A stretch of DNA of 64,000 bases from contig CM020620.1 of assembly GCA_009829735.1 (NCBI GenBank), positions 20,310,020 through 20,374,019 on the forward strand, in the 5' to 3' direction. The DNA is from Pyropia yezoensis. Lineage: Eukaryota; Rhodophyta; Bangiophyceae; Bangiales; Bangiaceae. The notes beneath the pieces were generated by a model. That model was given only the letters and a program-made list of their open reading frames with translations, did no database searches and had not been told where the DNA came from. The position numbers and the translations under genes are program-made. This document shows positions 61,231 to 64,000 of the stretch, piece after piece (the first letter of the stretch is position 1; each line of letters opens with the position of its first letter).

Positions 61231-62949
61231 CTACACAGGTCCGGTCACGTTACACTGGTACATCCAATGCATGGTGCGGATGAAGTGTGACGCAGTGGCC
61301 CCAACGCACGCTTCCAGCTGCTTTCGTCCCCGAACCACGGAGTGCTCTGCGCAATGCTCAGGTATGGCACGACCGTGGCGGCGAATCGTCAGGCCGTTGG
61401 GGAAGAAGCTCACATTCCAGTCCGCGTAGTTCAGGTAGACAAAACGGCCCACCCAGTCGTCGTAGTGCTCGCCCAGGAGCACTCGCAGGTTGTCCCAGTC
61501 CCGGTAGACGACTCCAGGGTACACGCCGAGGCGGCTTGAGGTGGAACACTTGAACTGCACCCCAATCATGATGAGCCGACCCACCAGCGCATCAGCACCA
61601 GGACCGTCCACCACCCGGAAGAACCAGACGGCGTCCAGGGATACAGCATTAAGGCGGAGCCGATGTACCTGGTCCAGCAGGACGTCGTCACCTCGCTGCT
61701 TTGCTTGAGACAGCAGCAACTTCAGGTCCGATCTGGTGCAGCCCGTACGGGCATGCGACACGTCCACACGCACCTTGTGCAGCAGGGGGCCCTTGCCGGC
61801 GTAGGCAGACTCGCGGGCATTGAAGAGCTCAGACAGCGTAACTTCCTTGTACCGGGACTGCTGGAGGTGTCTGTAGCACGACTGCAGCCACTCGAGGTCG
61901 CAGCCGGCTTGTTCCCAGCGCTGGTCCGCGGTGGTGTCCTCCTGCCGCAGCAACGCGGACAGAGGCGCGTACAGGCTGCAGTTCTTGGCGTGCATAGCTT
62001 ACCAGACCCAGTACAGAGCCAAAGGCGGAAGGCGCGGCCGAAACACCCGGCCAGACCCCAGGACGACGCTGAAGTATCGCGCTTCGTCCCAGACAGAAGG
62101 GATCTTGGATGATGACATGGGGGATGCAGCTCGGCGGGTGACCGAGAAAATTTGCCCGGACTCAGATACCGGCAGGTCCAGCAACACCACAGAGAGCACG
62201 TAATCAATGTCCGCTGCGTCGGCCAGGTTCCACGCGTGCTCCGCTATCGCCGACGAAGCCGCGTGTTGAATCTTCTCCATCAGCATCTTGATCGACACGT
62301 GGGGCCTGTGAGGGCGCACCAGGCTACCCGCTTGCGTGAGCCATATGGCCAGATCCACCGCCGTCCGCATGTGACCGCCACACAGGTAGGATAGCCCCTT
62401 GGCCGACGACTGCAGCTGGACTTGGGACATGGCACTGGGTTGAGGTTGAGTGCGGGTCTCGCGGGCGACGAACAGGTCCGTGCGGATGTTCTGAAACAGC
62501 GCGGAGCACGCATCCGACTTCTCCGCGTCCCGCGTCATCATAAATCCCTTGCTTGCCAGAGTGCTCAGGCCCTTGTAGATGATGCACGACAACTGCTCCG
62601 GATCGGGGCAAAACAGGTTGTCCACGGGCAACACCCTGCGTCCAGAGATGGTGGTCGCCTCGGACATGGTGGTGTAGTCCAGGGAAGACGCAAAGGTGAC
62701 GCCACCGATCTTGTCCGTCAATGTGCATGCCGCGTTGAGAAGGTCGGAAGCGATGGCGGCGTGAGTGCCGCGCATAGAGCCACCCCCGTCCTTGGCGACC
62801 AGCCACTTGGCCAGGTCGCCTCCCGCCTTCAGCAACGTGGTCTTGGAGACCTCGTCCACCAGCACGACCACCGGGGCGTTGGGAATGCCCCGCTTGCCGC
62901 GACATTGCAGGAGCGCCCAAGCTTCGGCGTAGATGGCGGTGGGCGCCCC
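61231..62949 (-). pseudogene. Crinkler/RHS-type NTPase-nuclease gene, 5'-truncated, with in-frame stop
   Basis: Reads from about 62949 (GAPTAIYAEAWALLQCRG) to the stop at 61231. A Walker B-like strand VVVLVDEVSKTTLL lies near 62850-62873. Conserved helical NTPase-type segments follow (DKIGGVTFASSLDYTTMSEA, FCPDPEQLSCIIYKG, CGGHMRTAVDLAIWLTQAGS). A TAA at 61999-62001 interrupts the frame. The same frame then continues through KNCSLYAPLSALLRQED to a PD-(D/E)XK-like nuclease core: LDAVWFFRVV, then LIMIGVQFKCST with the Q-x-K motif. This order (P-loop NTPase then restriction-like nuclease) is that of Crinkler-RHS-type effectors described by Zhang and co-workers. The Walker A motif should lie upstream but is replaced by Pro/Ala low-complexity sequence. 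The stop coincides with a GTAAGC donor; a 27-nt intron to AACTGCAG would restore the frame but is very short. Most simply it is a decaying gene. Confidence 0.6.
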
Positions 62950-63300
62950 CGCCGGGGGGGGGTGGGGGGGCGGTCGCCGCGGCAGCGGCGGCGGCGGGTG
63001 CCGCTCGGCGGCGGTACCGCGCATGCGCGGAACTGCTGCGGCTGGGAGGGGGAGGAACGCCGCCCAAGCAGCCCCGCCCGGGCGCGCCCGCCACCGACGC
63101 TGCCGTCGCCGATGCGGCCGCCCGTGCGGTGCGGCTGGGCGCCGCGGCCGCTGACAAGGGGGCGGCGGCGGCAGCGTCCCCGCCCCACCTTCGCCCCTCG
63201 CCACCCTCGCCAGCAGCGGTACCGCCGCTCGTGCCGTCGCCGCCGCCGCAGCCACCATTGCCGGCGCCGCCGGCGACGCCACCACAACGGGCGTTCCCCC

Positions 63301-64000
63301 CCCGCCCGTGGCGGAGGGGACGACCGGTACCACCGCAGCGGCGGCGGCGGCAGCCGCCCGCTCGCTTGCCACGACGGCCCCATCCGCTTGCAGGCGGTCA
63401 CCCCGACGCCCGCCGCGGACCAGACTGTTCGCACCCTCCGCGCGGCGGCGCCGGCGGGAATGACCGTGGCAGCGCTGTCGGAGGCGCTGGCGCGGGCGCT
63501 CGATGGGTACCTGTGCATTTCAAACTTCGAAAGGGCTCACCCCAGCCCCCACCTCCACCGCTGGTGTGACCAGCCAACAGAGGAGAGATGCCCGCGCACA
63601 CGCCCACAAGGCCACACCCCCCATCCACGCGCCGTGGCCACGTGCTGCTGCTGCTGCACACGGCCACCGCTGTGGCGTGGCGCCGCCGCGTCGGCTGCTC
63701 CCCCTGTCGCAGCCGTTGCGCCCGCCTCTTTTTCTCCCGCTGTGACGGCCCGCCCGCCGAGCGGCTGCTGCGGGCGGGTGCTGTCGCGGCCGCTACTGGT
63801 TGATGGTGGTGGTCCTACTGGTGATGGCTGCTGCTTCTGCTTCCGCTACTGCTGCTGCTGCTACGGACGGCGCCGCGTCCACTTTTCCCCCAATGGCCTC
63901 CCCCGTCCCTCCCCCTTCCCTCTCCCCCCCTCTTCGCCATTGTGTTGGCGGGGCGAGCGGCCGAGGCAGCTAGCTGAGTGGGGCTGCCTGTCGGGAGGAC
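63301..64000 (+). CDS. Possible partial gene running off the right end
   Basis: A plus-strand frame is open to the window end without a stop. Only the stretch LACHDGPIRLQAVTPTP, then RTLRAAAPAGMTVAALSEAL and ARALDGYLCISNFERAHP looks protein-like (ATG at 63460). Upstream it becomes Arg/Gly low complexity, downstream Cys/Pro-rich. No family is recognised; it could equally be chance. Confidence 0.2.

Overview
The window looks like nuclear DNA of a red alga, most plausibly a GC-rich bangiophyte of the Porphyra/Pyropia kind. This is an inference from several signals. The sequence is very GC-rich with long G and C runs. Genes are mostly single-exon or carry one or two short GT-AG introns (donors GTACGT, GTACGG, GTATGT, GTGCGT). 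There is a TOC-type plastid import GTPase, a nuclear-encoded thylakoid-type small membrane protein, a starch-binding-type module and a MEF2-type MADS gene. A tRNA-Pro has a short ectopic intron in its D-loop, a feature described in the red alga Cyanidioschyzon.

Left part (1-21 kb): gene-poor and repeat-rich. A 1683-residue minus-strand protein (7-5058) joins a ParB/sulfiredoxin-type domain to a possible 2-oxoglutarate dioxygenase-like fold. Just upstream of its ATG lie three to four tandem copies of a ~350-bp element. A diverged copy of that element sits at a similar distance upstream of another gene (15543-16328). A RING/SUMO-interaction-motif protein (8189-9286) and a short second ParB-like gene (12009-12557) each carry an exact in-frame tandem duplication of their key motif. 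Two diverged paralogues of an unknown family (15543-16328 plus, 17286-17894 minus) face each other. An Ala/Gly-rich unknown ORF follows at 19040.

Middle part (22-53 kb): gene-dense, with housekeeping-type genes. These are a two-exon bZIP factor (21919-25041, minus), a CH-domain plus TOC GTPase fusion (27783-31597, plus), a DUF218/YdcF-like membrane protein (31791-33539, minus), the tRNA-Pro(CGG) (33821-33904), a 12-TM MFS carrier (36073-37938, plus), a three-exon MEF2-type MADS factor (38632-42251, minus), a two-exon thylakoid-type peptide (43782-44660, plus), a CBM/EF-hand protein (45358-46386, minus) divergent from a double GT-A glycosyltransferase (46785-48998, plus), and an NSUN2/Trm4-type RNA m5C methyltransferase (49265-52705, minus).

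Right part (53-64 kb): again poor in genes. It holds an LRR fragment, a two-exon secreted Cys-rich/Pro-rich single-pass membrane protein (55229-56729), palindromes, a GC satellite (59.7-60.9 kb), and a 5'-truncated Crinkler/RHS-type NTPase-nuclease gene with an in-frame stop (61231-62949). No reverse transcriptase, transposase, rRNA or CRISPR array was recognised. No operon-like logic is expected. The plausible functional groupings are plastid biogenesis (TOC GTPase, thylakoid peptide), carbohydrate metabolism (CBM protein, glycosyltransferase, carrier) and nucleic-acid modification (NSUN2, ParB/dioxygenase-like protein).
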